A stretch of DNA of 64,000 nt, taken from the NCBI GenBank assembly GCA_019636385.1, contig JAHBXT010000002.1, positions 1,320,154-1,384,153 on the forward strand. Reading direction: 5' to 3'. Below are positions 18,163 through 27,389 of this stretch, in pieces. Numbering within the stretch: position 1 is the first letter of the stretch; every line of letters begins with the position of its first letter. The DNA is from Pirellulaceae bacterium. GTDB taxonomy: Bacteria; Planctomycetota; Planctomycetia; Pirellulales; Pirellulaceae. The notes under the pieces are model-generated. The model saw only the letters and a program-made list of their open reading frames with translations. It did no database searches and had not been told where the DNA came from. A program made the translations under genes and the position numbers.

Positions 18163-18588
18163 ATGAAATCTGAATCGAGAATAAAACGCGGCTGGATTCT
18201 TACAGTAAGCGTGCGAATGCTGATGGTTGCGATCGCCTTGACAGCGGGGCTAGCGACAGTTCACGCCGACGAAGCATCCTGCGATGCAATGGCTCCATCG
18301 AGCAATGTAGGTTGGGGAGTTGGCATCTGGTCATTGTGTTGCCCCGATGACTACGTCCGCAAACCATCGCCGTGCGTCACTCCTATTGCGTGTCGCTGTG
18401 CCGACAGGTACTGCAGCAAACCGGGCGTCGTGTTGCCGTGCCCTCAAAAACAATGCAGCCCTGACAATTACTGTCCCAAGCCTGCTCCTTCGCTTTGCCG
18501 CCCGACTGCCAACGAATGGTACAAGTGCGTTAGACTGCCGCTCTGTCATTGGCTGTACCCTACGGCATGCTCTGGTAAAAACCAGTAG
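18163..18588 (+). CDS. Secreted Cys-rich protein with C-x-D-x-Y-x2-KP repeats
   Basis: 141 residues. A signal peptide (hydrophobic about 18-33, ending near VHADEA) is followed by a mature part of about 105 residues with 14 cysteines. Three imperfect repeats share a C-x-D-x-Y-x2-KP-x-P core: CPDDYVRKPSPC, CADRYCSKPGVVLPC and SPDNYCPKPAPSLC. I have seen similar Cys/Lys-Pro repeat proteins in planctomycetes, but no function is established. The start lies 2 bases after the outer-membrane factor stop, so it is translated with it. It may be a disulfide-rich envelope protein or a metal-binding accessory. Both are inference. Confidence 0.8.
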   Translation: MKSESRIKRGWILTVSVRMLMVAIALTAGLATVHADEASCDAMAPSSNVGWGVGIWSLCCPDDYVRKPSPCVTPIACRCADRYCSKPGVVLPCPQKQCSPDNYCPKPAPSLCRPTANEWYKCVRLPLCHWLYPTACSGKNQ

Positions 18589-18612
18589 GTTGCTTGCCAT
18601 TTTTTGCGCACG

Positions 18613-19176
18613 TCAATGTTCGACAGTGCGGTGAAGTTCGACGGGCAAAGTATCGGCCGGCGAGAGTGCTGGCACCTGTGGCTTGTCAACGGGCTTATAG
18701 ACCAGCACGAGCGACGCACCGACGACTGCCAGGATCAAGCCGGCAAAGAATCGCCAGTCTGGCAAGGTTTTGGTGGGATGAAAGTAATAGATCGTCGCCA
18801 AAGTGTTGATAATCGGGGCTCCCCCAAACACGAGAGGTGCCACAAAGATTGCAGCTCCCGGACCAGCCTTGGTTGCGGCGAAGATCACGCATAACGCACC
18901 CATTGCGCCAGCCATCCCTGCGGCCAACCCCCAGAGCGAGGCGTGCAGGTGAAAATTCGGCACGGTACCGGGCTTTACGGTTGGATCGGACTTAGCCACG
19001 AAGATGAAGAAGGCCGGTATCAGCACCGCGACGACGAAGTAGGCTGCACCGACGAACATGAACGCACGCAGGTTGCTTTTTAACTCGAACGCGGCCCGGT
19101 GGACAACTGGAACGTAGACGCCCCAGGATAAGGCTGCCCCGGCAACGAATGACAGCACGACGAACCACTTCGACAT
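18613..19176 (-). CDS. EamA/DMT-type small membrane protein
   Basis: 187 residues with about five hydrophobic segments (near 5-20, 40-60, 80-100, 110-130, 140-160). The pattern GLAAGMAGAMGALCVIFAATKAG is typical of drug/metabolite transporter (EamA-like) half proteins. The length fits one five-helix half of a DMT protein, which would work as a dimer. The C-terminus is hydrophilic. It is convergent with the Cys-rich gene (24-base gap) and divergent from the next TetR gene. Substrate unknown. Its only link to the pumps is position. Confidence 0.75.
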   Translation of the reverse strand: MSKWFVVLSFVAGAALSWGVYVPVVHRAAFELKSNLRAFMFVGAAYFVVAVLIPAFFIFVAKSDPTVKPGTVPNFHLHASLWGLAAGMAGAMGALCVIFAATKAGPGAAIFVAPLVFGGAPIINTLATIYYFHPTKTLPDWRFFAGLILAVVGASLVLVYKPVDKPQVPALSPADTLPVELHRTVEH

Positions 19177-19315
19177 TGATTTGATCTCCTGCGGTGGGAT
19201 TTTTGAACAGCCTTAGCATCGGGATGCGACTGCTGCGGAATGTTCCGGTCCACCTGTTTCAAAAGCTGGGATTGACGCCGTGTCGGCAGCCGATTAGTCT
19301 TAACTCCATTCACGG

Positions 19316-19329
19316 ACGGACCGGTCCGT
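19316..19329. promoter_or_regulatory. Perfect TetR-type palindrome
   Basis: ACGGACCGGTCCGT is a perfect 14-bp palindrome, 33 bases before the TetR gene at 19362 and in the divergent region with the EamA-like gene. It is the cleanest version of the operator type also seen at 16220, 16268, 16433 and 31743. Confidence 0.7.
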
Positions 19330-19361
19330 TAACAAAATAGTGCCTCCGGAGATTCCTGTCC

Positions 19362-20012
19362 ATGCCAGTCACCTCAAAAAGTACCCGACCGGTGGGGCGC
19401 CCTCCTGACGCAGAACTCCAGGAGCGGCGCAGTGCGGAAATCCTTGACGCCGCAACGGTCGTGTTCTCGGAGAACGGGTTCGCGGCGGCAGACGTGCAGG
19501 AAATCGCCAACAAAACAGGCGTCGGTAAGGGGACGGTTTATCGTTACTTCCCAAGCAAGGAAGAGCTTTTTCTGGCGGCTGTCGATCATGGGATGAGGCG
19601 GCTCAAAAGTGCGGTAGATGCGGCAATCGCAGGCGTGGAGCCACCGCTGGAGCGAATTGCCGAAGGTGTTCGCGCCTACCTAGCCTTCTTCGACGAGCAT
19701 CCGGAAATCGTCGAGCTGCTGATTCATGAACGTGCCCACTTTCGGGACAGGAAGAAGCCAACCTATTTCGTTCACCGCGACGCCAACATGGCGCCGTGGC
19801 AAGCGTTATTCCGCGAGTTGATACAAGTGGGAGTAGTGCGCGACATCCCGGTCGAGCGGATCACCGAATTCGTTTCCGACGTGGTATACGGGACGATGTT
19901 CACCAACTACTTTTCGGGTCGTAAGGCAACGCTCTCCAGTCAATGCGACACCATCCTGGACATGGTGTTTCATGGCCTGCTCGTCGGTCGCGAAACTCCG
20001 TCCGTCGAATAG
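19362..20012 (+). CDS. TetR-family regulator of the second RND operon
   Basis: 216 residues from ATG at 19362. The N-terminal HTH (EILDAATVVFSENGFAAADVQE, VGKGTVYRYFPSKEELF) is followed by a ligand domain with IHERAHFRDRKKPTYFVHR. It is strongly similar to the TetR at 15540 and to that at 33702, so the three are paralogues. It is the first gene of a rightward operon TetR-MFP-RND (19362-24650), 37 bases before the MFP gene. It probably autoregulates through the perfect palindrome just upstream. Confidence 0.93.
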   Translation: MPVTSKSTRPVGRPPDAELQERRSAEILDAATVVFSENGFAAADVQEIANKTGVGKGTVYRYFPSKEELFLAAVDHGMRRLKSAVDAAIAGVEPPLERIAEGVRAYLAFFDEHPEIVELLIHERAHFRDRKKPTYFVHRDANMAPWQALFRELIQVGVVRDIPVERITEFVSDVVYGTMFTNYFSGRKATLSSQCDTILDMVFHGLLVGRETPSVE

Positions 20013-20049
20013 TTCGCCCGAAGAAAACCTCTGAAAAGAATGCAATAAT

Positions 20050-21465
20050 ATGAGGAAATTGATACGACCGGTCGTGACGACGCTCATTGTCGTTGTAAGT
20101 GTTGGAGCGCTGGCGCTGGCGGCGCGTCATTGGTTTTTCGAAAAGTCGCAAGCCGTCTCGCAACATGAGCCCAGTGCCCGGAAGGAGATTCCGGCGATGG
20201 CGGTCGAACTGGTTAGCGTCCGGCAGGGCACGGTCGCCAAGACACTGGAACTGACAGGCAATTTTCTTCCACGACGGCGGACAATGGTGGTAGCCGAAGT
20301 TGATGGTGTGATTCAGTCGATTCCGCGGTCATCGCGCAAAATCGAAGTCGAAATTGAGGGACGCAAGTATTCTGAAAACCAGGGTCTCGACCTCGGTCAA
20401 ACCGTCGCTCAAGGTGAGGTGCTCGTTCATCTCGATCCGACCGAATATGAGCTGGAGTTGGCTGCCTCCAAAGCAAAGTTGCTGAAGGCTCAAAAGGATC
20501 TGGAGGACCTTCTCGCCTGGAAGAGGCCGGAAGAGATCCGCCGCCTGACAGCGGCCCGTGAGGAAGCCCTGGCCCGTGAGGAACGCAATCAATCTGACTT
20601 TAAGCGAATGGAATCGCTGATTGACCAGCGGGCCACTTCGCAGCAGGAATTTGGACGCGTGCGGGCAGAGCTTCGATCTGCGCGGGCTGCAGTGGAACGG
20701 GCGGAAGCCGATTTGGCCGAGGCTGAAGCCGGTCCGACCGAGGCGCAAATTGCCGTATCACAGGCCCTTGTCAGCCAGGCCGAGGCCGATGTACGGATCA
20801 AGGAAGATCGCCTCAAAAAGACGGTCATTCGATCGCCTTATGATGCGGTCATCGTGGAACGGTTCGTCGAAGAGGGGGAACGCGTGACGTCGCAGCCACG
20901 CGTGGAACTGATGGAACTGATGGACTTGAGCCTCGTCGTCGTGCAGGTTGGTATACCAGAGCGCTACATGGGGCGAGTCCAAATAGAGGATTGGGTTCGC
21001 GTTCAGGCTGCGGGGACTGTCGATTCGGTGCCCGGGTTGGTGGTCCTCGTCAATGAGAAAATTGACCACGAAACTCGCACGTTCCGTGTCCGCGTGGCGG
21101 TCGAGAATCACGAGCGCAAATTTAAGGCCGGGCAGTTTGTGAAGGTGGCATTTGAGATCGACTCGGCACGCGACGCACTCGTCGTCCCAACGAAAAGCCT
21201 GGTTTACTCTGGAGGACAACCCCAGGTATTTGTTTACGACGCTGAATCTCAACGAGTCACTCAGAAGGTCGTCCGCCTGGGACTGGAAGGAGATGGGATT
21301 ACAGAAATCATTGATGGACTGACAGACGGCGACCGCATCGTGCTTCAGGATCCCGCGGTGCTGGCTGACGGCATGCGGGTGCAATCCGGTGAATCGGAGC
21401 GACATGCAGCGCATCAGGACGAGAAGCATGTATTGGCTGCTGGATTGACGGGAGGAAACCACTGA
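20050..21465 (+). CDS. RND membrane-fusion protein of the second pump
   Basis: 471 residues. The N-terminal membrane anchor is at about 8-28 (VTTLIVVVSVGALALAA), without a lipobox. The lipoyl/barrel-sandwich halves are interrupted by a long coiled-coil hairpin rich in Ala/Glu/Arg (about 135-235), longer than in AcrA. Then comes the VIRSPYDAVIVERFVEEGE half and the beta-barrel. The stop overlaps the start of the RND gene (TGATG), so the two subunits are translationally coupled. It connects the inner-membrane pump to an outer-membrane channel, which is not encoded in this operon. Confidence 0.92.
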   Translation: MRKLIRPVVTTLIVVVSVGALALAARHWFFEKSQAVSQHEPSARKEIPAMAVELVSVRQGTVAKTLELTGNFLPRRRTMVVAEVDGVIQSIPRSSRKIEVEIEGRKYSENQGLDLGQTVAQGEVLVHLDPTEYELELAASKAKLLKAQKDLEDLLAWKRPEEIRRLTAAREEALAREERNQSDFKRMESLIDQRATSQQEFGRVRAELRSARAAVERAEADLAEAEAGPTEAQIAVSQALVSQAEADVRIKEDRLKKTVIRSPYDAVIVERFVEEGERVTSQPRVELMELMDLSLVVVQVGIPERYMGRVQIEDWVRVQAAGTVDSVPGLVVLVNEKIDHETRTFRVRVAVENHERKFKAGQFVKVAFEIDSARDALVVPTKSLVYSGGQPQVFVYDAESQRVTQKVVRLGLEGDGITEIIDGLTDGDRIVLQDPAVLADGMRVQSGESERHAAHQDEKHVLAAGLTGGNH

Positions 21466-24400
21466 TGAAGATCTCTGAGATTTCGATCAAGCAACCCGTC
21501 TTTTCGACGATGGTCGTCGCTGCGATGGTCGTGTTCGGTCTTGTGGCATACAACCGAATCGGGGTGGACCTGTTTCCAAGCGTCGATTTCCCGATCGTCA
21601 CCGTATCGGTGTTTTATGAAGGTTCCGATCCGGAAACGATCGAAACGGATGTCACCGAGCCGATCGAGGAAGCGGTCAATACGATCAGCGGCATCAAGTC
21701 GCTACGCAGCGAGAGCGTAACCGGCTTGTCGATGACGTTCGTCGAGTTTGAATTGGGGCGGAACATCGACATTGCCGCCCAGGACGTGCGGGATAAAGTC
21801 GCGGCGATTCGGGCGGACCTGCCGAAGGGGATCGACCCCCCGGTCGTCGAGAAGTTCGACCCCGATTCGGCTCCTATCATGTCGATTACGCTGGCGGGAA
21901 CCGATTCCATCCGCGAGCTGACGCAATACGCGGACAACGTAATCAAACCGCAAATTGAAGGCGTGGACGGTGTCGGTGCCGTTGAAGTCGTGGGAGGTCG
22001 TGACCGCGAAATCCGCATCTGGCTGCGAGTGGACGATCTTCGCGGATATGCCCTAACGGCTTCGGACGTGGTGGAGGCGATCGAAAAGGAAAATGTTGAG
22101 TTTCCCGGCGGTCGCGTCGAGACAGACGTGCGCGAATTGGTCGTCAAGACCAAAGGACGTATCGAACGTCCTGCGGACTTCGAAAACATTGTGGTGGCGC
22201 ATCGTCAAGGAACACCCATTCGCCTGAAGGACGTTGCCACAGTTGAAGACGGAATGGAAGACTTCCGCAGTCTTTCACGACTCAACAGTCAGAGGGCAGT
22301 CTCGCTGCAAGTCCGCCGGCAGTCGGGTGAGAACATGCTGGCAGTTGCCACGGAGGTTAAGAAGCGCCTGGCCAATATTGAATCCGACCTCCCGGATCGG
22401 TACGAGTTGACAATGACTCAGGATTTGTCGCTGTTCGTGGCAGACAGTGTCAACGAAGCCCAGGGCGAACTGCTGCGGGGTGGTGTTCTCGCCGTATTGG
22501 TGATTCTGCTGTTCCTGAGGAGTTGGCGCGGCGCCTTCGTGGCAGCCGTCACCATTCCGACGACAATCGTCACCACCTATGCCTTCATGCTCGCCTTTGG
22601 CTTCACTCTGAATATGATGTCGCTTCTGGCGTTGAGCATCTCGGTCGGCATGGTCATCGACGACTCCATCGTCGTACTGGAGAATGCGTTTCGGCATATG
22701 GAGCAAGGGAAGTCACGCGTCGATGCTGCCATCGCCGGCATGAAGGAAATTGGCTTTGCAGTCATTGCGACATCGCTCGCCATTGTCGCCGTGTTTATTC
22801 CAGTCGCCTTCATGGATGGCCTGGTTGGGCGATTCTTTTATGAGTTCGGGATGACCGTCACATTCGCGGTCGTGGTTTCGACGTTCATCGCCGTATGGCT
22901 TTCACCGATGCTCTGTTCCCGGGTACTAAAGGTTACCCCTCAACACGGGCGACTATTCAATGTCGTGGAACGATTCTTCACGGGCACCGAATGGCTGTAT
23001 GGCTTGACGCTCCGATTTGCTTTGCGGCACCGCTGGTTGGTATCGGCGCTGGCAATCGGCGTGTTAGTTGGCAGCGTAATGCTCCTGCCGTTGATAGGGA
23101 CCGAGTTCTCGCCCTCGCAGGACGAGGGGCAGTTCAACGTGCAGGTCGAAACGCCGCTCGGCTCGTCCATTGATCGAACCAGCCGAATTCTCGAAGAAGT
23201 GGAGCGTCGGCTGTGGGAATTGCCGCATGTTACGAACTTGTACACAACCATTGGAGCCGGCCAGGAAGGTCGCGTGAATTACGGCATGATTCTGGTCCAA
23301 CTCCCGGACAAGGCGGAGCGGACACTCAGCCAGCATGAAATCATGGCAATGGCCCGACAAAGTGTGGAGGATCTTGGCCACTCCAAAATCAGCGTCGAAT
23401 ACATCCCACGCGTTTCGGGCGGTGGATTCCGATCGGCTCCGCTGCAATATAACCTACGCGGGACGGACATCGCTGAACTTGAGAAGATGGCCCTGCAGGT
23501 CACGCAGCGGATGCGCGAGACCCCGGGGATTGTCGACGTCAACCTTACGTATGACTCCAGCAAGCCGGAAGTGGCGATCCTGCCCGATCGCGATCGGGCG
23601 GCCGATCTGGGTATCAACGTTGAGAAACTGGGACTTGCCGTCCAAACGCTCGTGGGTGGCAGGCCCGTCAGCACATTCGAGGAGGGGGGCGAGAGTTTCG
23701 ACGTTCGCGTGCGTCTGGCGGAAGGCGATCGCGACCGTGCCGAGGCGATTGCGGCGCTGCCCGTGCGAACCCGGAGTGGACGTTTAGTTGAATTCCGTCA
23801 GCTCGCTGACGTTGTGGAAGGCACCGGCCCGGTGCAAATCGACCGACAGAATCGGCAGCGGCAGGTCACTATCATGGCCAACCTAGAGAGTTTTAAGCCG
23901 CTTGGGGCCGCCATGACGGACGTGCTGTCCATGGAACGTGAAATCGGACTCCCGCCGGGAGTGGTCAGTGCATTTACTGGTGCCGGAGACATGATGGCCG
24001 AATCATTCGCCAGCATCATTTTCTCGCTCCTTCTCGCGATCGTCCTGATCTACATGGTTCTAGCGTCGCAGTTCGAGAGCTTCATTCACCCAGTCACTAT
24101 TATGGTCTCGGTGCCGTTGTCGATCGGTGGCGCATTGGGCGCCTTGGCGATAACGGGGCTGACTCTGAACATCTACAGTATGATCGGCATGGTCATGTTG
24201 ATGGGGTTGGTCACCAAAAATGCCATTCTGTTGGTGGACTACACAAACCTGCTCCGTCGCGAGCAGGGAATGGAAAAGAACGAAGCGCTCTTAATGGCGG
24301 GACCAGTGCGGCTTCGCCCGATTCTGATGACTGCCTTTTCCACTATCGCCGGCATGATCCCGATTGCTATCGGCTTGGGGGCTGGATCGGAGACCCGCCA

Positions 24401-24650
24401 GCCCTTGGGTGCCTGCGTAATCGGAGGAATGCTCACGTCGACGCTGCTAACGCTCGTGGTTATCCCGGTGGTGTACAGCCTGCTGGATGACCTAAGCTGC
24501 GGTGTCTTGCGCATCCTGGGAGTTACAGTGCAGCAGGATATCGAAGCCAGACCGATTCATTTGGCAGACCAGGATGTCGAACAGCGTGAAAAGAATGAAC
24601 CGCAAGTGGCTGCCGCATTAAAAACCCGTGAGACCGCGAAAGCAAGCTGA
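21465..24650 (+). CDS. RND efflux transporter of the second operon
   Basis: 1061 residues. The start MKISEISIKQPVFSTMVVA and IGVDLFPSVDFPIVTV place it in the HAE-1 group, nearer to MdtB/MdtC-like and environmental pumps than to AcrB. The proton-relay segment SVGMVIDDSIVVLENAFRH carries the paired Asp. TM blocks are found at about 330-480 and 855-1020, with the closing MTAFSTIAGMIPIAIGLG segment. It works with the coupled MFP upstream. No outer-membrane factor lies in the operon, so it may borrow the one at 16538 or 31788. Substrate unknown. Confidence 0.95.
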   Translation: MKISEISIKQPVFSTMVVAAMVVFGLVAYNRIGVDLFPSVDFPIVTVSVFYEGSDPETIETDVTEPIEEAVNTISGIKSLRSESVTGLSMTFVEFELGRNIDIAAQDVRDKVAAIRADLPKGIDPPVVEKFDPDSAPIMSITLAGTDSIRELTQYADNVIKPQIEGVDGVGAVEVVGGRDREIRIWLRVDDLRGYALTASDVVEAIEKENVEFPGGRVETDVRELVVKTKGRIERPADFENIVVAHRQGTPIRLKDVATVEDGMEDFRSLSRLNSQRAVSLQVRRQSGENMLAVATEVKKRLANIESDLPDRYELTMTQDLSLFVADSVNEAQGELLRGGVLAVLVILLFLRSWRGAFVAAVTIPTTIVTTYAFMLAFGFTLNMMSLLALSISVGMVIDDSIVVLENAFRHMEQGKSRVDAAIAGMKEIGFAVIATSLAIVAVFIPVAFMDGLVGRFFYEFGMTVTFAVVVSTFIAVWLSPMLCSRVLKVTPQHGRLFNVVERFFTGTEWLYGLTLRFALRHRWLVSALAIGVLVGSVMLLPLIGTEFSPSQDEGQFNVQVETPLGSSIDRTSRILEEVERRLWELPHVTNLYTTIGAGQEGRVNYGMILVQLPDKAERTLSQHEIMAMARQSVEDLGHSKISVEYIPRVSGGGFRSAPLQYNLRGTDIAELEKMALQVTQRMRETPGIVDVNLTYDSSKPEVAILPDRDRAADLGINVEKLGLAVQTLVGGRPVSTFEEGGESFDVRVRLAEGDRDRAEAIAALPVRTRSGRLVEFRQLADVVEGTGPVQIDRQNRQRQVTIMANLESFKPLGAAMTDVLSMEREIGLPPGVVSAFTGAGDMMAESFASIIFSLLLAIVLIYMVLASQFESFIHPVTIMVSVPLSIGGALGALAITGLTLNIYSMIGMVMLMGLVTKNAILLVDYTNLLRREQGMEKNEALLMAGPVRLRPILMTAFSTIAGMIPIAIGLGAGSETRQPLGACVIGGMLTSTLLTLVVIPVVYSLLDDLSCGVLRILGVTVQQDIEARPIHLADQDVEQREKNEPQVAAALKTRETAKAS

Positions 24651-24755
24651 TGCGGCGGAGTGCGTCGCATCGTCGATGAAGGGGCGCGTCTTCTTCGGTG
24701 GGGCCTGCTCCGGTTCGATGTTCGTCCGATTGGAAGGTTTCAAGGATAGCGATTA

Positions 24756-24863
24756 ATGATTCCTGATGAACTGAAAGCTCTATTGACCTCGGTGGAGGAC
24801 CTTGATCCGAATTACGACAACGTTGAAGTGTACATCAACTGCCTCCTCCCTACGCCGGGGTAG
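24756..24863 (+). CDS. Small 35-residue open frame
   Basis: ATG at 24756 to TAG at 24861-24863, encoding a short acidic peptide ending in LLPTPG. It lies alone in the 257-base gap between the second RND gene and the next TetR gene, without a clear Shine-Dalgarno sequence. It could be a small protein, a gene remnant or chance. Nothing else is visible in this gap. Confidence 0.25.
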   Translation: MIPDELKALLTSVEDLDPNYDNVEVYINCLLPTPG

Positions 24864-24907
24864 GCAGTCTCACGAGCGCTTTGTAACGGGACTGGGGGCG
24901 CACCCGT

Positions 24908-25510
24908 ATGGCAAATGACGAAGCCCGCGCACGAATACTCGAAGCGGCTGGGCCCATTTTCGCTGCGAAGGGTTACCATGGTGCCACGATCCGCGAGATA
25001 TGCGAAGCGGCTGGCGTGAACAATGCCGCAGTCAATTACTATTTCCGTAAAAAGCGGACGCTCTATGTCGCTAGCCTTGGCTTGGCCCTCGAATCAACCG
25101 TCAGCCGATCGCAATTTCCAACGTGTTCCCCAGAAGAACCGGCGAAGGTGCGGCTTGATGCGTGTGTTTGCACGCTTGTTGAACAAATGGCTGAGTTGAA
25201 CGATGTCGCATGGCAGACGCGGCTGATCCTACGTGAGTGGCTGGCACCAACTGGAATACGCAGCGATGAGACTGCACGTTTCGTTCAACTGATAATGGAT
25301 GTCCTTTTGCCGATTCTTGAGGACTTGCTCCCCCGCGATTCCTTGCAGTCAAAGCGACTCTGGCTGGCCTGCAGCATCATAAGCCAATGCATGTTCGCAA
25401 AGGTAGCTTTCGCCATGCTACCGCAAAAGCATAGTGACCCGCCGTCAAACGACGAGGTCGCACAATACATCACCGAGCTTTCACTCGCAGCAATTAGCCG
25501 CTTTGAGTAA
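24908..25510 (+). CDS. TetR-family regulator (CerR/YbiH-like layout)
   Basis: 200 residues from ATG at 24908. The HTH differs from the other three TetR proteins: ILEAAGPIFAAKGYHGATIRE then GVNNAAVNYYFRKKRTLY. The AVNYYF type is usual in TetR proteins with a CerR/DUF1956-like ligand domain. It likely regulates efflux or a nearby transporter whose gene is missing or broken: the next structural open frame, at 25611, stops after 22 codons. No palindrome of the ACGGACCGGTCCGT type lies before it, so it probably has another operator. Confidence 0.88.
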   Translation: MANDEARARILEAAGPIFAAKGYHGATIREICEAAGVNNAAVNYYFRKKRTLYVASLGLALESTVSRSQFPTCSPEEPAKVRLDACVCTLVEQMAELNDVAWQTRLILREWLAPTGIRSDETARFVQLIMDVLLPILEDLLPRDSLQSKRLWLACSIISQCMFAKVAFAMLPQKHSDPPSNDEVAQYITELSLAAISRFE

Positions 25511-25610
25511 GAGTGAGAGCGTACATGCGAATTGATGGAAGTCCGCTTCTGCCACGGCCCGGTTCGTGTTGGCGCTCGACGGATCGGGAGGTTTCAGCAG
25601 GTATGACGAA

Positions 25611-25679
25611 ATGAAAAACAATTGGAGCAATAAATGGTCGTGGCTGCTCTTTGGTCTGGCGATTGCTGCCGGGGAATAA
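25611..25679 (+). pseudogene. Truncated membrane-protein start, 22 codons
   Basis: ATG at 25611 encodes a peptide beginning MKNNWSNKWSWLLFGLAI, which looks like the N-terminal anchor of a membrane-fusion protein or other membrane protein, then stops at TAA (25677-25679). The following MarR gene starts at the next base. It follows a TetR gene, the usual place for an efflux gene, so a deletion after the anchor is plausible. It could also be a genuine small membrane peptide. Confidence 0.35.
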
Positions 25680-26165
25680 GTGAACGAAACTAGGATGTCG
25701 GTACCTAAACCAAATAAGTCGCACGGTCGAGCTCACGAGACTGACGTTTCGCATGACATCGGAAATATTCTCTCGCAAACGGCTCGAGTATACCAACAAT
25801 CGCTGAATGCTGAACTTGCTCATTATGGTGTCACTTATCGGCAGTCTCAAGTACTAGGCTGGCTTCGAAAGAATGGGAACCTTTCGCAGTGTCAACTAGC
25901 GAGGGTGCTCAGGATCGAACCCGCCACTCTTTCTGGCGTCCTGGAGCGCATGGAACGCGATGGCCTGATCCTACGCGTTGCTGATCGGTCGGACGGACGT
26001 CGAAAGATGATTGGTCTCAATCAATGCGGGGAGGAACTCGCCGAGGTGGTTGTTGAATGCTCGGTGCGAGCCCGTCTTATTGCGGAGCACGGTTTGAGTC
26101 CGGTGGAGATCGAGACGCTTCGTGAATTTTTGAAACGGATTATAAAGAATCTGAGCGACCATTGA
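25680..26165 (+). CDS. MarR-family transcriptional regulator
   Basis: 161 residues from GTG at 25680, immediately after the stop of the truncated anchor frame. An ATG at 25695 is an alternative. The winged-helix core is clear: YRQSQVLGWLRKNGNLSQCQ, LARVLRIEPATLSGVLERME, then the wing RDGLILRVADRSDGRRK, as in MarR/SlyA proteins. These are dimeric repressors responding to phenolic or antibiotic-like ligands. Targets may be the neighbouring hydrolase or an efflux gene; no operator was recognised. Confidence 0.88.
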   Translation: MNETRMSVPKPNKSHGRAHETDVSHDIGNILSQTARVYQQSLNAELAHYGVTYRQSQVLGWLRKNGNLSQCQLARVLRIEPATLSGVLERMERDGLILRVADRSDGRRKMIGLNQCGEELAEVVVECSVRARLIAEHGLSPVEIETLREFLKRIIKNLSDH

Positions 26166-26166
26166 A

Positions 26167-26313
26167 ATGAACGAGAGGTTGCAGGCGAGTGAGGTGAAGG
26201 CTTCAGGGGAGCGAGTTGTCAGCAAAGATGCGAAATCCGTGAGCATCTTGGATTGTCCCAGAATTCACGCAGCCCGCCGTCGATTGTTGGTGCGCCACAA
26301 CGCCTGCGAATAG
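26167..26313 (+). CDS. Doubtful 48-residue open frame
   Basis: ATG at 26167 lies 1 base after the MarR stop and runs to TAG at 26311-26313. The composition is basic and unremarkable. The close spacing hints at co-translation, but nothing else supports it. The rest of the gap up to the convergent hydrolase gene at 26368 shows no feature I can support. Confidence 0.2.
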   Translation: MNERLQASEVKASGERVVSKDAKSVSILDCPRIHAARRRLLVRHNACE

Positions 26314-26367
26314 CAGTTCCAGCAATGTCTCCCGATAATTCGCGGATCGGTCTTTGCGGCGAGCGGC

Positions 26368-27339
26368 TTATTTCTTCCGCCACTGATCGTCCTTCTCAAG
26401 TACGCTCCGCACAGTCTCGCCGTCTAGCCACTTCCGGGCCTCGGTATCATCGCACAGGTACGCATCCCAGAATGCGGTCGTCACCGCCAGAATCGCCCGG
26501 TGATGGTTCGGATTGCATGACGCGGTCTCGCGCGGCAACGCGCGTTCGGTGAAGACCGAGTGCTTCGCCTTGTTAAGCACTAGTTCGTATTTGCGACCCG
26601 AGGGCAGCGCTGGGAAGACTACGAGCCGTGACTTCGCATCGGTTCTGTTGAAGATCGTCGTGTCTTTCGTCCCGGTGAGCAGCAGCCAGGGAATCTTTAC
26701 CGCGCCGAAGGCCTGTTGTGTATCTCCGGTAAGCGGACGGGTGGGGCTCATCACGACGGCGGCTTTAATGCGAAGATCGCCGGCGTGTTGGCCCATCGGA
26801 AACGTCTGGCCACTGACCGCCTGCGTCGTCGCCGCGCCGAATGAGTGACCCGACATGCCGATCCGCTTTTGGTCCAATCGACCCGCGAAAGCGTGCGCGG
26901 TTTCCATGTTCCAAACTTCGAGTTGATCAAGCACAGCGGGTATATCCTGAGCCCGAAGGAGAAGATTCTCTAGAGTCGCTGCTTGCTTTAACAGAGCCCG
27001 GCGCTGGGCCAAGGATTTGTCCTTCCAGACGCAGTCGTCGCTTCCTGGATGTTGCAGAAAAACTGCGACATACCCCCGCGCGGCCCAATGCTTGCCCAGA
27101 AATGCAGAGCCTTCGCGGTTGCCGCCGAGTCCGTGGCTGAACACCACGACGGGCGCAGTCGCCTGGCCCGTGGGCAGGTAGACGCGAATTGGAATCTCGC
27201 GCGACCGTTTCTCATCCTTGACCACCAAATCCTTCTGTTCGGGCTGTGCCTTGGCTGTGAGCAATGGCGTGTAGTCGAATCGGAGACTGGACGCCGCCAC
27301 ATGGTTCAGCAGAGAGCTTTCAAATAATCGATTCATCAT
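26368..27339 (-). CDS. Dienelactone hydrolase-like alpha/beta hydrolase
   Basis: 323 residues. The alpha/beta-hydrolase order is clear: VVVFSHGLGGNREG (oxyanion region), a nucleophile elbow GMSGHSFGAATT (Gly-His-Ser-Phe-Gly), and a later strand WLLLTGTKDTT that offers the acid. It resembles predicted dienelactone hydrolases or platelet-activating-factor acetylhydrolase-like enzymes. No convincing signal peptide is visible, so it is probably cytosolic. It is convergent with the MarR gene and 50 bases from the end of the RND operon at 27390. It may hydrolyse an ester or lactone substrate. Substrate unknown. Confidence 0.82.
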   Translation of the reverse strand: MMNRLFESSLLNHVAASSLRFDYTPLLTAKAQPEQKDLVVKDEKRSREIPIRVYLPTGQATAPVVVFSHGLGGNREGSAFLGKHWAARGYVAVFLQHPGSDDCVWKDKSLAQRRALLKQAATLENLLLRAQDIPAVLDQLEVWNMETAHAFAGRLDQKRIGMSGHSFGAATTQAVSGQTFPMGQHAGDLRIKAAVVMSPTRPLTGDTQQAFGAVKIPWLLLTGTKDTTIFNRTDAKSRLVVFPALPSGRKYELVLNKAKHSVFTERALPRETASCNPNHHRAILAVTTAFWDAYLCDDTEARKWLDGETVRSVLEKDDQWRKK

Positions 27340-27389
27340 GTCCTCTCGGCTTGTCGTATCACGGTCTCCAAATTTCGAAAGAAGTATCG

